From Valencia hispanica (lineage: Eukaryota > Chordata > Actinopteri > Cyprinodontiformes > Valenciidae), in assembly GCA_963556495.2 (NCBI GenBank), contig OY747711.1, forward strand, positions 34,696,914 through 34,760,913: DNA of 64,000 nucleotides, in the 5' to 3' direction. Every line of letters starts with the position of its first letter. Position 1 is the stretch's first letter. The translations under genes were made by a program, and so were the position numbers. This document shows, piece by piece, positions 12,346 through 22,812 of the stretch. A model generated the notes under the pieces. It worked only from the letters and a program-made list of their open reading frames with translations, was not told the DNA's origin and did no database searches.

Positions 12346-13072
12346 TAGAAAGGTGTTCTGCATAAAATAACCACTTTTAACCTACCAAACAAGCAAGAGA
12401 AATAACCTAACATGCACAAGGATAAGAAGTGGTCTTTATTTTTGAGAGCAAAATGGAAAAAGGAAAGGACATAATGACAATGTGAGGGGATCCCTCAGAG
12501 CTGGTTTGACACACCTCTTCTGTTTCATCATAGCAGGCCTGAATATTTATTTTGATCCAACTCCACCTCCTGTGTCATCTTTAAATAATTTTAGTTATAA
12601 ACACTGAGAGAACAAATTTGAAAAGTGACATAAAGTAAATGAAAAAATTTTATTTGGTATAATTTGCAGAAAGAAATGGCAAAACTGGCTTCTTTATCTA
12701 TTATTGATGCGTTCTTACAAGCCAGGAATAATGCAGGGCTCCGTATGTTGGGAAAGCCTTGTATTAAATATCATGAAGGGGGGTTGGGGTTCTCGGGCTG
12801 CAAGCTTTAAGTGGTACGGTTAGTTGATTTTATAGTGTCTGAGTAACAGCCTCCACGGTTAGAGTTGCAGACTAAATGCACCGAAAGAAAACGGGACTGG
12901 TGGTGTGAGAAGACGATAGGAAGAGATTGACAGGAGGAGATGAGGTGAGGGGACGGGAGGGAGGGAGGGTGCGCTAGCTGAAAACGGGTTAACAGGAATC
13001 TTTATTTTTAACAACATGTCATCACTAGCCGCCCATCTGCTCCTGTGCTGTCACAGTCCCTTGGGAACATGA

Positions 13073-13135
<63 letters not shown>

Positions 13136-14554
13136 AGAGGGATGAGAAAGGAAGAGATGTATGGAATCCCATCATAGATCGCAACAGTGATGAGCACCCA
13201 AATGAGGAGCAGGGGAGAGGACAAGGTTAGAGAGGTGGGTGGCGCATGGATATCTGGCTCATCTAATATCCAAGGTGAGCCTCTGTGTGTCTGTGGCTTA
13301 TTGAGATTAGTTGGGTCGATATGCAACTGCCCTTTCTGTGTTTGGATGGGGGATGGAAGGAGGTGGAGATGGTGGATGAGAGGTAATGAGAGGGAATTTG
13401 CTAGTACAGAGGAGGGAGGGGGGATAGGAGGACATACAAAGAGAGAAATTCGATGGTAGAGCTTCAGGGGGTCGCCCCAATAACTTATTTTATTTATTTC
13501 TGTCTGGATAAAATGAGTCTCTGCAGAAGGTGGGAGTGACTTCAAAAAGATATTCACTAGTAGAAGTAATCTGGGAAGAATGACTAGCTGTTTTTACATA
13601 CAGTTAGACTTCAAAGGTCTGGTTTGGACTCTAATTTTATTATATCGAATTCTGGATAAATATGTGCAGAAATGATGTGCTCTTTTAAATCATGCAGAAA
13701 AAGAATCGGTTTCCTATTTTGTCAAAATCTTGTCTGAATAAGGAATTCTTTACTTATCCCACGCAATCTCTTTTGTTACATATTAAAAGAAGAAAAGAGG
13801 CTCTAGATATTTAACAAAACTAAGATTGATTTAATCAGTCAAACTAATCAACGATTATATTTATTATTAATCACACTAAGGACTGTTTCCTAAGTATCTC
13901 TTAAAGTAAAAGAAGCACAAACAAATGTACACATTTTTGTAATATTTACACAAATTCCACTTAATACTAAAAGTAGGAGAGAAAGGGGTTTTAATTAAAA
14001 AAATAAATATTCAAAACATTTTCTAAGATGAAAAAAAAAGTTTAAAAGGTTTACTGACTATCTGACGTTAAAGAAAGGGATTTTCAGCCTCATTTGTTTC
14101 AGCCCAGAACTGCCTTAACAGAACAATCAGATGGCTTTGTTGTGATCCAGATCATGCTGTGTCACTTCTCAGTAACTGGGTCTCACCATCTTGAGTGTTT
14201 TTCAGCTCAGCTAACAGGAATGTGAACACAAGAGTTTTTTGAACTGGCCTATAGGTCATCCTGTAGTAAGGAGGTGCCTTTTCTGGCCAAGTGCATTGAA
14301 TGTTAATATGGTTTTACAGGTAGGATAACTTCAGAAACAAATTTGGTTCAAAGAAGAAACATACTCATTAAAAGGCACTTGGTGATGCTTAGCATATCAA
14401 AGCATAGAGGAAAACAAAACAACACATTCTAGGAACTTTCCCAAAAAATTGGACAAAGATGGCAAAAAGCAAACAATGCACAAAAACATTTAGTGCAACC
14501 AAGCTGACCAGGTGTGGATTTTATTTGACTGAGCAAAAATACATCGACGGTCCG
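12346..14554. other. non-coding stretch with one microsatellite
   Basis: It contains the (GT)n repeat at 13074-13132. The purine-rich flank at 12.9-13.45 kb produces long open frames on both strands, but none has family motifs or splice-site support. Confidence 0.5.
13074..13132. repeat. (GT)n microsatellite
   Basis: About 29 GT units, uninterrupted. Confidence 0.95.
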
Positions 14555-15048
14555 ATCAGCCAATCAGAAGATGACTTTGGATGATGTGTGCATTGCACAG
14601 CCAATAAGAAAAGTGGATTCTATATGTGAGTTTCCACTATCAGAACTTCAGGGTAATTTAACCAGATGTTTTTCTAACGGGGTAATCTGTTGGCCCTCTC
14701 CTCTCAGCCACCGTGTCTCCATACACAATCGGCCCTTGAAGGAATTAGCTAAGACATCCGCATATCATGACCTTTTCAGCAGTGAGTAGCGTCACTGATC
14801 AGAGCCTAAAGGCCCCCAGAGCAGCAGAAATAACAATAGATCGACATGGTAGAAACAGGGATTTTTTGCTGCGTTTCTGTTTGCTGTTGTTATAAACTGT
14901 TTCACCAGCAACTCTCTTATTTTTACAAAGCCAGTTGTTTGGTGACTTCTTCTCATTTCTCTCTGAATTACAACCAATCAACACGATGTAACCACAGCTC
15001 CCACCCAGCAGCTCAATAGGGCCATTCCTCGTACATATCTCCATAAAC

Positions 15049-15250
15049 AGGTCCTTCTAAAAAAATTTGCATATTGTTATAAAGTTCATTCTTTTCCATA
15101 ATGTAATGATAAAAATTAAATTTTCATATATTTTAGATTCATTGCACACCAATATTTCAGGTCTTTCTTTTCTTGTTTTAAAACTGATGATTTTGGCATA
15201 CAGCTCATGAAAACCCCAAATTCCTATCTCAAAAAATTAGCATATTTCAT
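15049..15250. repeat. left terminal inverted repeat of the Tc1
   Basis: Inverted match to 16446-16657. The outer direct repeat is at about 15058 and the inner one at about 15229. It lacks about 5 bp that the right repeat has ('actga' before 'aatatttcaggtc'). Confidence 0.85.
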
Positions 15251-15323
15251 CTGACCAATAAAAGAAAAGTGTTTTTAATATAAAAAAAAGTCAACCTTCA
15301 AATAATTATGTTTAGTTATGCAA

Positions 15324-16328
15324 TCAATACTTGGTCGGGAATCCTTTTGCAGAAATGACTGCTTCAATGCGGCGTGGCATGGAGGCAATCAGCCTGTGGC
15401 ACTGCTGAGGTGTTATGGAGGCCCAGGATGCTTCGATAGCGGCCTTACGCTCATCCAGGGTGTTGGGTCTTGCGTCTCTCAACTTCCTCTTCACAATATC
15501 CCACAGATTCTCTATGGGGTTCAGGTCAGGAGAGTTGGCAGGCCAATTGAGCACAGTAATACCATGATCAGTAAACCATTTACCAGTGGTTTTGGCACTG
15601 TGAGCAGGTGCCAGGTCGTGCTGAAAAATGAAATCTTCATCTCCATAAAGCTTTTCAGCAGATGGAAGCATGAAGTGCTCCAAAATCTCCTGATAGCTAG
15701 CTGCATTGACCCTGCCCTTGATAAAACACAGTGGACCAACACCAGCAGCTGACATGGCACCCCAGATCATCACTGACTGTGGGTACTTGACACTGGACTT
15801 CAGGCATTTTGGCATTTCCTTCTCCCCAGTCTTCCTCCAGACTCTGGCACCTTGATTTCCGAATGACATGCAAGATTTGCTTTCATCCGAAAAAAGTACT
15901 TTGGACCACTGAGCAACAGTCCAGTGCTGCTTCTCTGTAGCCCAGGTCAGGCGCTTCTGCCGCTGTTTCTGGTTCAAAAGTGGCTTGACCTGGGGAATAC
16001 GGCACCTGTAGCCCATTTCCTGCACACGCCTGTGCACGGTGGCTCTGGATATTTCTACTCCAGACTCAGTCCACTGCTTCCGCAGGTCCCCCAAGGTCTG
16101 GAATCGGTCCTTCTCCACAATCTTCCTCAGGGTCCGGTCACCTCTTCTTGTTGTGCAGCGTTTTCTGCCACACTTTTTCCTTCCCACAGACTTCCCACTG
16201 AGGTGCCTTGATACAGCACTCTGGGAACAGCCTATTCGTTCAGAAATTTCTTTCTGTGTCTTACCCTCTTGCTTGAGGGTGTCAATGATGGCCTTCTGGG
16301 CAGCAGTCAGGTCGGCAGTCTTTCCCAT
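15324..16328 (-). CDS. Tc1-family DD34E transposase, uninterrupted
   Basis: 334 residues, the usual length for Tc1 transposases, which cut and paste their element at TA dinucleotides in the nucleus. The N-terminal helix-turn-helix pair spans residues about 7-110: first the QKEISERIGCSQSAVSRHL paired-like helix, then an AT-hook-like linker (GRKKCGRKRC, residues 50-59), then the second helix-turn-helix. The catalytic domain shows D148 (LFSDES), D238 (FQHDLAPAHS) and E273 (NPIENLWD). Exactly 34 residues lie between D238 and E273. It ends with PRRIEAVISAKGFPTKY, the family terminus. The start at 16328 fits the conserved MGKTADLT opening. There are no stops or frameshifts, so the protein could be functional; activity is not shown. 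Confidence 0.93.
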   Translation of the reverse strand: MGKTADLTAAQKAIIDTLKQEGKTQKEISERIGCSQSAVSRHLSGKSVGRKKCGRKRCTTRRGDRTLRKIVEKDRFQTLGDLRKQWTESGVEISRATVHRRVQEMGYRCRIPQVKPLLNQKQRQKRLTWATEKQHWTVAQWSKVLFSDESKSCMSFGNQGARVWRKTGEKEMPKCLKSSVKYPQSVMIWGAMSAAGVGPLCFIKGRVNAASYQEILEHFMLPSAEKLYGDEDFIFQHDLAPAHSAKTTGKWFTDHGITVLNWPANSPDLNPIENLWDIVKRKLRDARPNTLDERKAAIEASWASITPQQCHRLIASMPRRIEAVISAKGFPTKY

Positions 16329-16445
16329 GATTGCGGTTTTGAGTAATGAACCAGGCTGGGAGTTTTTAAAAGCCTCAACAATCTTTTGCAGGTGTTTAGA
16401 GTTAATTAGTTGATTCAGATGATTAGGTTAATAGCTCGTTTAAAT

Positions 16446-16657
16446 AACCTTTTCATGATATGCTAATTTTTTGAGATAGGAATTTTGGGTTTTCATGAGC
16501 TGTATGCCAAAATCATCAGTTTTAAAACAATAAAAGACCTGAAATATTTCAGTTGGTGTGCAATGAATCTAAAATATATGAAAGTTAAATTTTTATCATT
16601 ACATTATGGAAAAGAATGAACTTTATCACAATATGCTAATTTTTTGAGAAGGACCTG
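16446..16657. repeat. right terminal inverted repeat of the Tc1
   Basis: Inverse of 15049-15250, with the inner direct repeat at about 16459 and the outer at about 16634. It is followed by the TA dinucleotide at 16658-16659. Confidence 0.85.
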
Positions 16658-16810
16658 TAGGCCAACTCCTTTGGCTCCTGAAATGGCCCCAAAAACAGCC
16701 CTGTCGGGCTGGCCTGGTGTAGTGGAGACACGCACCTTACGGGAAGGTCGGGTAAAATTACCCTCAAGTTCCGATTGTGGAAACACGCCTAGGTTCAGAA
16801 AATATGGACT

Positions 16811-17339
16811 GCATGAAAAACATTTCCTGAACCTCTAAATTCGTAAAATAAGTTCATTCCAATAAGAGATACCTTTAAACACATTTACAGATATTTAAAC
16901 ATTACTTCTTCAGAGCTTAGCACTTTAAGGTAATAAAAACATTCATACATTTTAGATTCAGGGACACCACCAACATGAGACAGTAAATTAATTGGCCAAT
17001 CTAGGGTAGCTAGAAGAGAGTTATATGTGAGTGAAAGGTCAGATTAAGTGTTCAAGGCTAGCATATATAGGGAAAAAATATATAAAATATTTCTGTAATA
17101 TCCAACCTTATTTATCATTCATTTATCTAAAAGATAAAAATAGGATCCCTTATGTTGACCAGTGTACGTTTTTGTTCAACTCACTTGATCATTTTGGTTT
17201 TGAGGTAGTGACTGAGAACCAGCAGATCAATATACTCATTTAAACGTAACAATTCTGACATTTTACTCCTTTCCTGACCTCTGGACCCTATTAGATAAGG
17301 GTCTTAAACTGGACATGGGATTGTTAAACTGTTAAGTAT
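16811..17339. other. non-coding stretch, nothing recognised
   Basis: AT-rich single-copy-looking sequence without exon or repeat signatures. Confidence 0.4.
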
Positions 17340-17880
17340 TAAATGTCATGGTGAGTTTTATGGAGGACCCAAATCCAGAGATATTTGCAGTGTAGAGTCT
17401 TTTTAATAAGAATTACCAAAAGGAGACTTGCAGCATGAATGAAAGGAAGACATAGGACATGGAACAGAGCCAGGAAAAAGGCAATGCACTGAAGGAACCA
17501 GTGAAGAGCAATGATGGTTGAAAAGCCTTTAAACAAAGAGAAAGGTACATCTGACTGGGCAACAAAGTCCCACTAATCATGGGAGAATAGAAAACAGCTG
17601 AGGGAAAGTGCAGGCAGTGGGGAATAGGGAACAGCTGGGGAGAGGAGCAAACTTCCAGAGAGAAGGTGAAATATAAACAGAGCAGAGACTAAAAGGAACT
17701 ACTAAAGAAGGGGAAGAGGATAAAACTAATATAAGAGAACACAATCCAAAGCACAAAAGGCAAAACAAATGAATAAATTAACTAACACAAAGGAATAAGC
17801 TGCAATGGCAAAATCTAAGTAAATAAATAATCTGAACAGAAACCAAATGTTCAAATACCCCCATATCATAACACTAAAAA
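17340..17880 (-). repeat. possible interspersed repeat (unassigned)
   Basis: It starts 'aaatgtcatggtgagtttta' with 'tggaggacccaaatccagag' and ends 'catatcataaca'. On the minus strand it becomes a T/C-rich body, as in many copies of a fish repeat whose ends read 'tgaca'. No open frame of interest. The class is uncertain. Confidence 0.4.
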
Positions 17881-17974
17881 CTCCTAAAAGAATTACATAT
17901 AAAACTAGGATTTAAAACATCAGTATTTAACATAGGGTAATCCAGTCCAGATTTGATAAATTTTGGTAGATTGA

Positions 17975-19010
17975 ACATTCCCAAAAGTATTGGGACATAC
18001 ATCTAAATAATTAATTTAAATTGTTCCAACTACTTTCGTGGTCACATGTATATAAACCCCACCACCTAGACAAACAGACTGCTCCTACAAACATTTCTGA
18101 AAGAATTAGTTACTCTCAGTAGCTCAGTGAATTCCAGTGTGGCACCGTGAGTTCAATCATAACATTTCCTTTATATTCATTTCTCCACAGTCAACTGCTA
18201 GTGGTATTATAACAAAGTGGACACGATTAGAAACGATCGCAACAGTGGGAATCCACAACCCCAGAGTGGGATCAGCGGATGCCAAAGTGTAAAGTGTGCT
18301 GAGTCAATAGCCATAAACCAACAAATTTATGTAGCCTTCAGATTAATTCAAAACAGTGCATAGAGAGCCTCTTGGAATGGGTTTCCCTGGCTGAGCAGCT
18401 GCATCCAAACCTTGCATCACAAAGTACAATATAAAGCATCAGATGCAGCAGTTTAAACACTTCGTCACTGTACACAAGAGCAGTGCAAAGGTGTTCTATA
18501 GATTTAGCAACTCATGCCACCCTTTCTGGTATTTCAGTGTACTACCCTGGGTTTTGCAGTTGTCAAGAGAGTGGTTCTTCCCTGACAGCATTGTGTCAAG
18601 CATAAAGTTTGGTGCAATGGGGGTTATGGTATGGATTTGTTTTTCCGCTCCCAGCTTTGTGGGAACGACTTGGGGATTGTTCATTCCTGTTTCAACATGA
18701 CTGTGCACCAGTGCGCACAGTAAGGTCCATAAACAAATCGAAGAGAAAGTTTGGTGATGAAAAACCTAGCTCTCCTGCAAAGGTTCCTAACATTACCAAG
18801 CCTAATACCTTTGGTTGAATTACAGTAGAGACTGAGAGCCAGAGATTTTTTCCAACAAGTGTCTGACCTCATAAAATGTTCTTCTGGAAGAATGGTTAAA
18901 ACTTCCTATAAACACACTCTTATGCCTGCTGGAAAGCCTTCCAGAACAGTTGCAGCTGTTCAAGCTGTCACTCAAGCTGATGTTTGAGTAAAGGGAAGTT
19001 ACTTAATACT
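17975..19010 (+). pseudogene. degenerate Tc1/mariner element relic
   Basis: The left edge 'ttcccaaaagtattgggaca' is typical of a Tc1-like terminal repeat. Inside, frames around 18560-18820 read SIKFGAMGVMVWICFSAP and LFQHDCAPVRTVRSINK, matching the Tc1 'G-VMVWGCFS' and 'FQHDNAPCHTA' blocks in two frames. Further stops and shifts separate them, and the C-terminal E block has decayed. Not functional. Confidence 0.7.
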
Positions 19011-19269
19011 TTGTTCAATATGTCATATTATAGATTTTCAAATATAGCTGAATAAGTTGGTTCAGGTGCCAATTAAGCTGTGAAACAGCCCTTTACTATA
19101 TTGCAAAATCAGAAGCAAACTTCAGCATTGCGTTTTGTTTTATGGAGCATACAAATATTTATACCCAACTTGATCAGTGTTTTGTATTCAAATGCCTAGA
19201 ATGAAAAATCCAGAAATTTGGACTTTAGTTTAGTTTGATCTAACTTCTGGTTCTTAGGTATTAAATTAT

Positions 19270-19680
19270 TTCAGTTTTTTAGCTCTGTTTTTGGTTATCC
19301 CAGTCTTTCTCTGTGCCCATTTTGACTAGTTATTTTACCCTCTCTTCTCTTTTAGTATTTCAAGTCATTCTCCCTCAGAACCTCAGTTAATGCTCCTCCT
19401 ACAAGTGCAGCACATCAGTTTAAATTCACCCACCTGTTCCTTGCTCCGCTAGTCAATGTCCCAAGTTTAAGTCCTCACTTTTAAACTACTCCTGAATGGG
19501 TTTTTCTATTGGTCCCCTCATAGTTTCTATCATTACAATATTCACGTGCTCTGGATCCCATTTGCAGCGTTAAATCATTGTTGATGGTCTCTGTTGTTTT
19601 AATCAAACTACAACATCTTCGTCGTCCTGGCTGCCTCCTGCCTGTGTGTTACTCCTACAACACTTCAATCCATGACAATT
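19270..19680 (+). repeat. possible interspersed repeat (unassigned)
   Basis: C/T-rich sequence closing with 'ctgcctcctgcctgtgtgtt' and 'aatccatgacaa', similar in texture to 17340-17880 read on the other strand. Low certainty. Confidence 0.3.
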
Positions 19681-21262
19681 TTGCCTTTGCATTGAATGCA
19701 AAATTGATCTTCACATTGGTTCACACCACACTTGAGAAAAAATGTGCTTAAAACAATCTGATTAAAAAGAAAACATCTTGTGTTTGATCTAAATGATGAA
19801 CTATTTTTAAACACATTTGTCATGTGCAGTTTTTAATCATCATTGGCCTTAAGTCTGGGCTGAATCTACATCTCTCACCGAGTACAGAAATCTCCCATCC
19901 TTCCGATGTCTCATTTTCTTGCCGTCGTCCTACAGGCAGGGGAAATTTGAAGGCTAATTAGTCCAGAGAAACCAGTCATACGGAGAAGTCCACTGCGGGC
20001 CAGACACATCCTCCACCATTTCAGCCTCACAGAACTGTACCCATAAAGCTTTAATAAAGTTGCAACGAGAGTTTTGAGTGCCTGTGTTTTATATTTTATT
20101 GATGATGCACACACATAAAAAGGCAGCAAGCTTGAATTATGTAAGTTTTTTTTTCTCCTTACTTTGATAGAGGTCAAGTGCATGAGATACTACATCATAC
20201 TACGAGGCACTTTTTGCAGAACTGGTAGGCGCCAAAGAATATGTTTTGTGGCATGAATTTTTTTCTTTCTTCCTTTCTTTCTTGCGTTTTGTCTCCCCCC
20301 TTTCCCAGCCACCACCACCTCTCTCACTCTCTGTTCTCAGTCTTTCCCTCATTTCTGATCTATTTTTTATACATTACTCCATTACTCTCACTCCCATTTA
20401 CAGTGCATTATCTCTTTCCATCTTTCACAAACACACTTTCTCTCTCCTTTTATCTTCAGCTTTTTTCTGTCTCTGCTTCCTCTGCTGCACCTTGACATCT
20501 TTCAGTACTTTTCTGCTTAACCTCCTTTTATTATCCCTTTGTCTTTTCTCTGGTCATGTCACCTCACTTCACACTAAGGATTTCTCCTACACACATCTTT
20601 GTCTTCGATCTAGCGTCTTGTATCTTTCTGTGAACACTGCTGCAGCCGCCTTTCCATCTAATTGGTTATTCAAAGCGTGCATGTTCATTGGGTTTCAGTA
20701 TTACCCATTCTCCACATTGTTTTACAACACAATTGAACAAATATCAGCAAATGTAATTAGCAGTAAATGTAACTGTCAAAGGAGGCCTGTTCAGGCATTT
20801 AGGGCATATATACAATGAACAGACAGCAAACAACGCTAGTGTGATGAATTACCATATCACAAGCAGTGAAACGAAAAAGTGAATAGTGTTTGTGGAGATC
20901 CTGTTGTTGTTTTTTTTGTTTGATTTTTTATCAGGTTGCTGTAATGATGCAAGTTCAAAATAGATGCAGGAGTTCTTGTTTGAGTGTAGGACACAGCTGG
21001 TGGGAGCCCATTTTCATTGCTGTGGACAGGGTACAAAAAACATTACTGTGGATGGCATGTTGAACAATTAAAAAAAACATCCTTCATTTTTTTTTAGCTG
21101 AGCATGTAAAGAAGAATGGATCAAATTGATCTTATTTAGCAGGACTTGTCAAGACCATTAAAGGAAGGTCTAATATGGAAATAAATTATTAACACAAATA
21201 CTTTGTAAACTGCAAAACTGAAAACAAAAATTGCAATATTAATAATGTCTAGCTACTTAGAT
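19681..21262. other. non-coding stretch
   Basis: No exon supported. 19905-20110 has balanced composition with TAATTAG and TTTAATAAAG motifs and might be a regulatory element. 20.24-20.6 kb is a pyrimidine-rich tract that yields overlapping open frames without protein-like features. Confidence 0.45.
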
Positions 21263-21891
21263 TACAGTTTTTCTGAATTGCTAAAACACATTTCTTGAAA
21301 CCTCCACCCATTTTCCTAAAATCTTAAACACAAATCCAAAAATCTTAAATACATTAACCAAACCCCAGATTTTTCGGTCAAAATCAAACTTTCACCTCAA
21401 AATCAGTCATTGTGTGTTCAAAATCAAACACCGTGTTCACCTCATAAAAACAGTAAGTAAAATATATTCACCACAAAACATTCGTTAGACACTACATCAA
21501 ATAATTAAAGACACGGCATCCAGAGCATGTAGTTAAAAGTATTTAACAAAAAATATATTGTGATCAGAGAGTGCTGAATGTAGATAACAAAATAAATAAA
21601 TAAAACAAAATAAAATAAAAACACCAAAATAAAAACCACAGTACTAGAATTCAGAGATTCACAATATAGTTGGCTAAATTTCATCAGTAATGACTGTTCT
21701 TGGTCGTCCTCGTCCCCTTCCTCCTCATCCAGCACCTCTCATCTGAACTCCTCCTCTTCCTCTCTGTATGTGTCCTGAAGAGTGATTAAGGTTCGGCCAA
21801 AATAGTCTTTGATTCAAAAAATGTGTTTAGGCGACTGATAATTTGGTTTAGAGAATGGAGTTTAGTGTTTTAGCAATTCAGAACAACTGTA
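21263..21891 (-). mobile_element. deletion derivative of a mariner-like (IS630/Tc1) transposon
   Basis: The ends read TACAGTTTTTCTGAATTGCT (21263) and AGCAATTCAGAACAACTGTA (to 21891), good terminal inverted repeats with TA at both edges. Read on the minus strand at about 21680-21724 it still encodes GRGRGRPRTVITDE, a conserved N-terminal segment of one teleost mariner-like transposase. The rest of the transposase is missing, so the copy is non-autonomous. Confidence 0.7.
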
Positions 21892-22812
21892 ATTGGCCCC
21901 TTAACTCCCATCCAACTCTAGTCTTCAGGGACTGGTGTCCTACAAACTGACTTTGGTCCCTACTGCCTTCACCAGCTCATTCCCCCATTCAGTGGCAATT
22001 CTTTCAAGAATGTTTAAAAAAAAGACTCGCTGTTTACATCTAACAAAAAATAAATAATAATTCTAAACATGTTTTATTACCACAAGTACTGACATGTATT
22101 TGCTTTAATTGCAACATTATAATAATATTCCTGTTTTATTATTTTCTAATTAAACTGTTAAAGTCACTGTACACTTTGTGTCATCAGTTAATCTGACCAA
22201 ACTGCCAAGAACACTACAGAACTAACTTCTAATACACTAAATGGTTATTGGAGTTATGGCTTTCACTCTCTTTAAAAAAGTGGTGTTGTTAAAAGACTAT
22301 GTTTTATAAAATAAAGGAACATCCATTAACCAATTAAATCTAAAAAATATAGTTATATTAAGAACACCTACTGTCCCTTTAGCGTTTATATTTGTTCATC
22401 AGAAAAATCAACAGATTCTCTTTCAGGGTTTATTGACTGAAGTCAATAATGTCACTAATTCATCTGCTGAATTAGTCGTTTAACAGGTGGTCAATCCTAC
22501 TGCCTATATGATACAAAATTGATAACATTTTATTGAAGAATCATCTACTGAATCAAAGCAACCTTTACTTTTCAGATTGTCTTTTAGTTTAGCCTATATA
22601 CAACTACTAGACTTTGCTGAAATTAGGTAGAAATAATTAGATAACAAAATAAGTTATTTTAATTAAAATTAAAAAAAGGATATAGCTTGTAGAAAATTAA
22701 TTCACGAGAGGAATCGTCAAAAGAGCAAATTGAGCAGCACTCTTTTACAACAACAGTCTGTTGAAATATGTCACCGGTATGTCTTTGTTTGTTTTTTGCT
22801 AAATCATTATTA
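21892..22812. other. 3' flank and probable 3' UTR of the SPARC-like gene
   Basis: AT-rich, no coding content. An AATAAA on the minus strand at 22528-22533, about 280 bp past the stop codon, is a plausible polyadenylation signal. This is not proof, as such hexamers are common in AT-rich DNA. Confidence 0.35.

Larger units (their letters stand above)
15049..16657 (-). mobile_element. near full-length Tc1/mariner transposon with intact transposase
   Basis: About 1.6 kb bounded by CAGGTCCTTCT (15049) and its inverse AGAAGGACCTG (to 16657). The right flank is TA; the left flank is AA, a probable mutated TA target duplication. The terminal inverted repeats are about 205 bp. Each holds two copies of a 'tcaaaaaattagcatat' motif, one outer and one inner (15229 and about 16459), so it is an IR/DR element like Sleeping Beauty relatives. 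The two repeats differ by a few substitutions and a short deletion in the left one (near 15154), implying modest age. The family resembles a Tc1 lineage reported to be shared among teleosts and lampreys; that attribution is from memory. Confidence 0.9.
14555..16810. mobile_element. older DNA transposon/MITE interrupted by the Tc1 at 15049-16657
   Basis: Near the left edge, 'gtttccactatcagaacttc' is followed by 'agggtaattt'. Near the right edge the same motif occurs inverted ('aaaattaccctcaagttccg' then 'attgtggaaac', 16754-16786). These inverted ends flank about 0.6 kb of non-Tc1 sequence plus the 1.6-kb Tc1, so the Tc1 landed inside this element. The exact termini and superfamily are not clear. 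A further partial copy lies at 7340-7490. Confidence 0.5.

Noticed and set aside
13074..13132. CRISPR-like array
   Set aside because: The only tandem repeats in the window are simple microsatellites; there are no spaced repeats or associated genes, and the genome is vertebrate.
13051..13557. 168-residue minus-strand open frame
   Set aside because: The C-terminal third is a (TH)n translation of the GT repeat, and the remainder is the antisense of a purine-rich tract.
15318..16413. Plus-strand open frames opposite the transposase (144, 95 and 124 residues)
   Set aside because: Antisense shadows of the Tc1 coding sequence.
20241..20818. Overlapping 84- and 190-residue plus-strand open frames
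   Set aside because: Pyrimidine-rich DNA gives Ser/Leu/Phe-rich peptides in two frames at once; no domain, no splice context.
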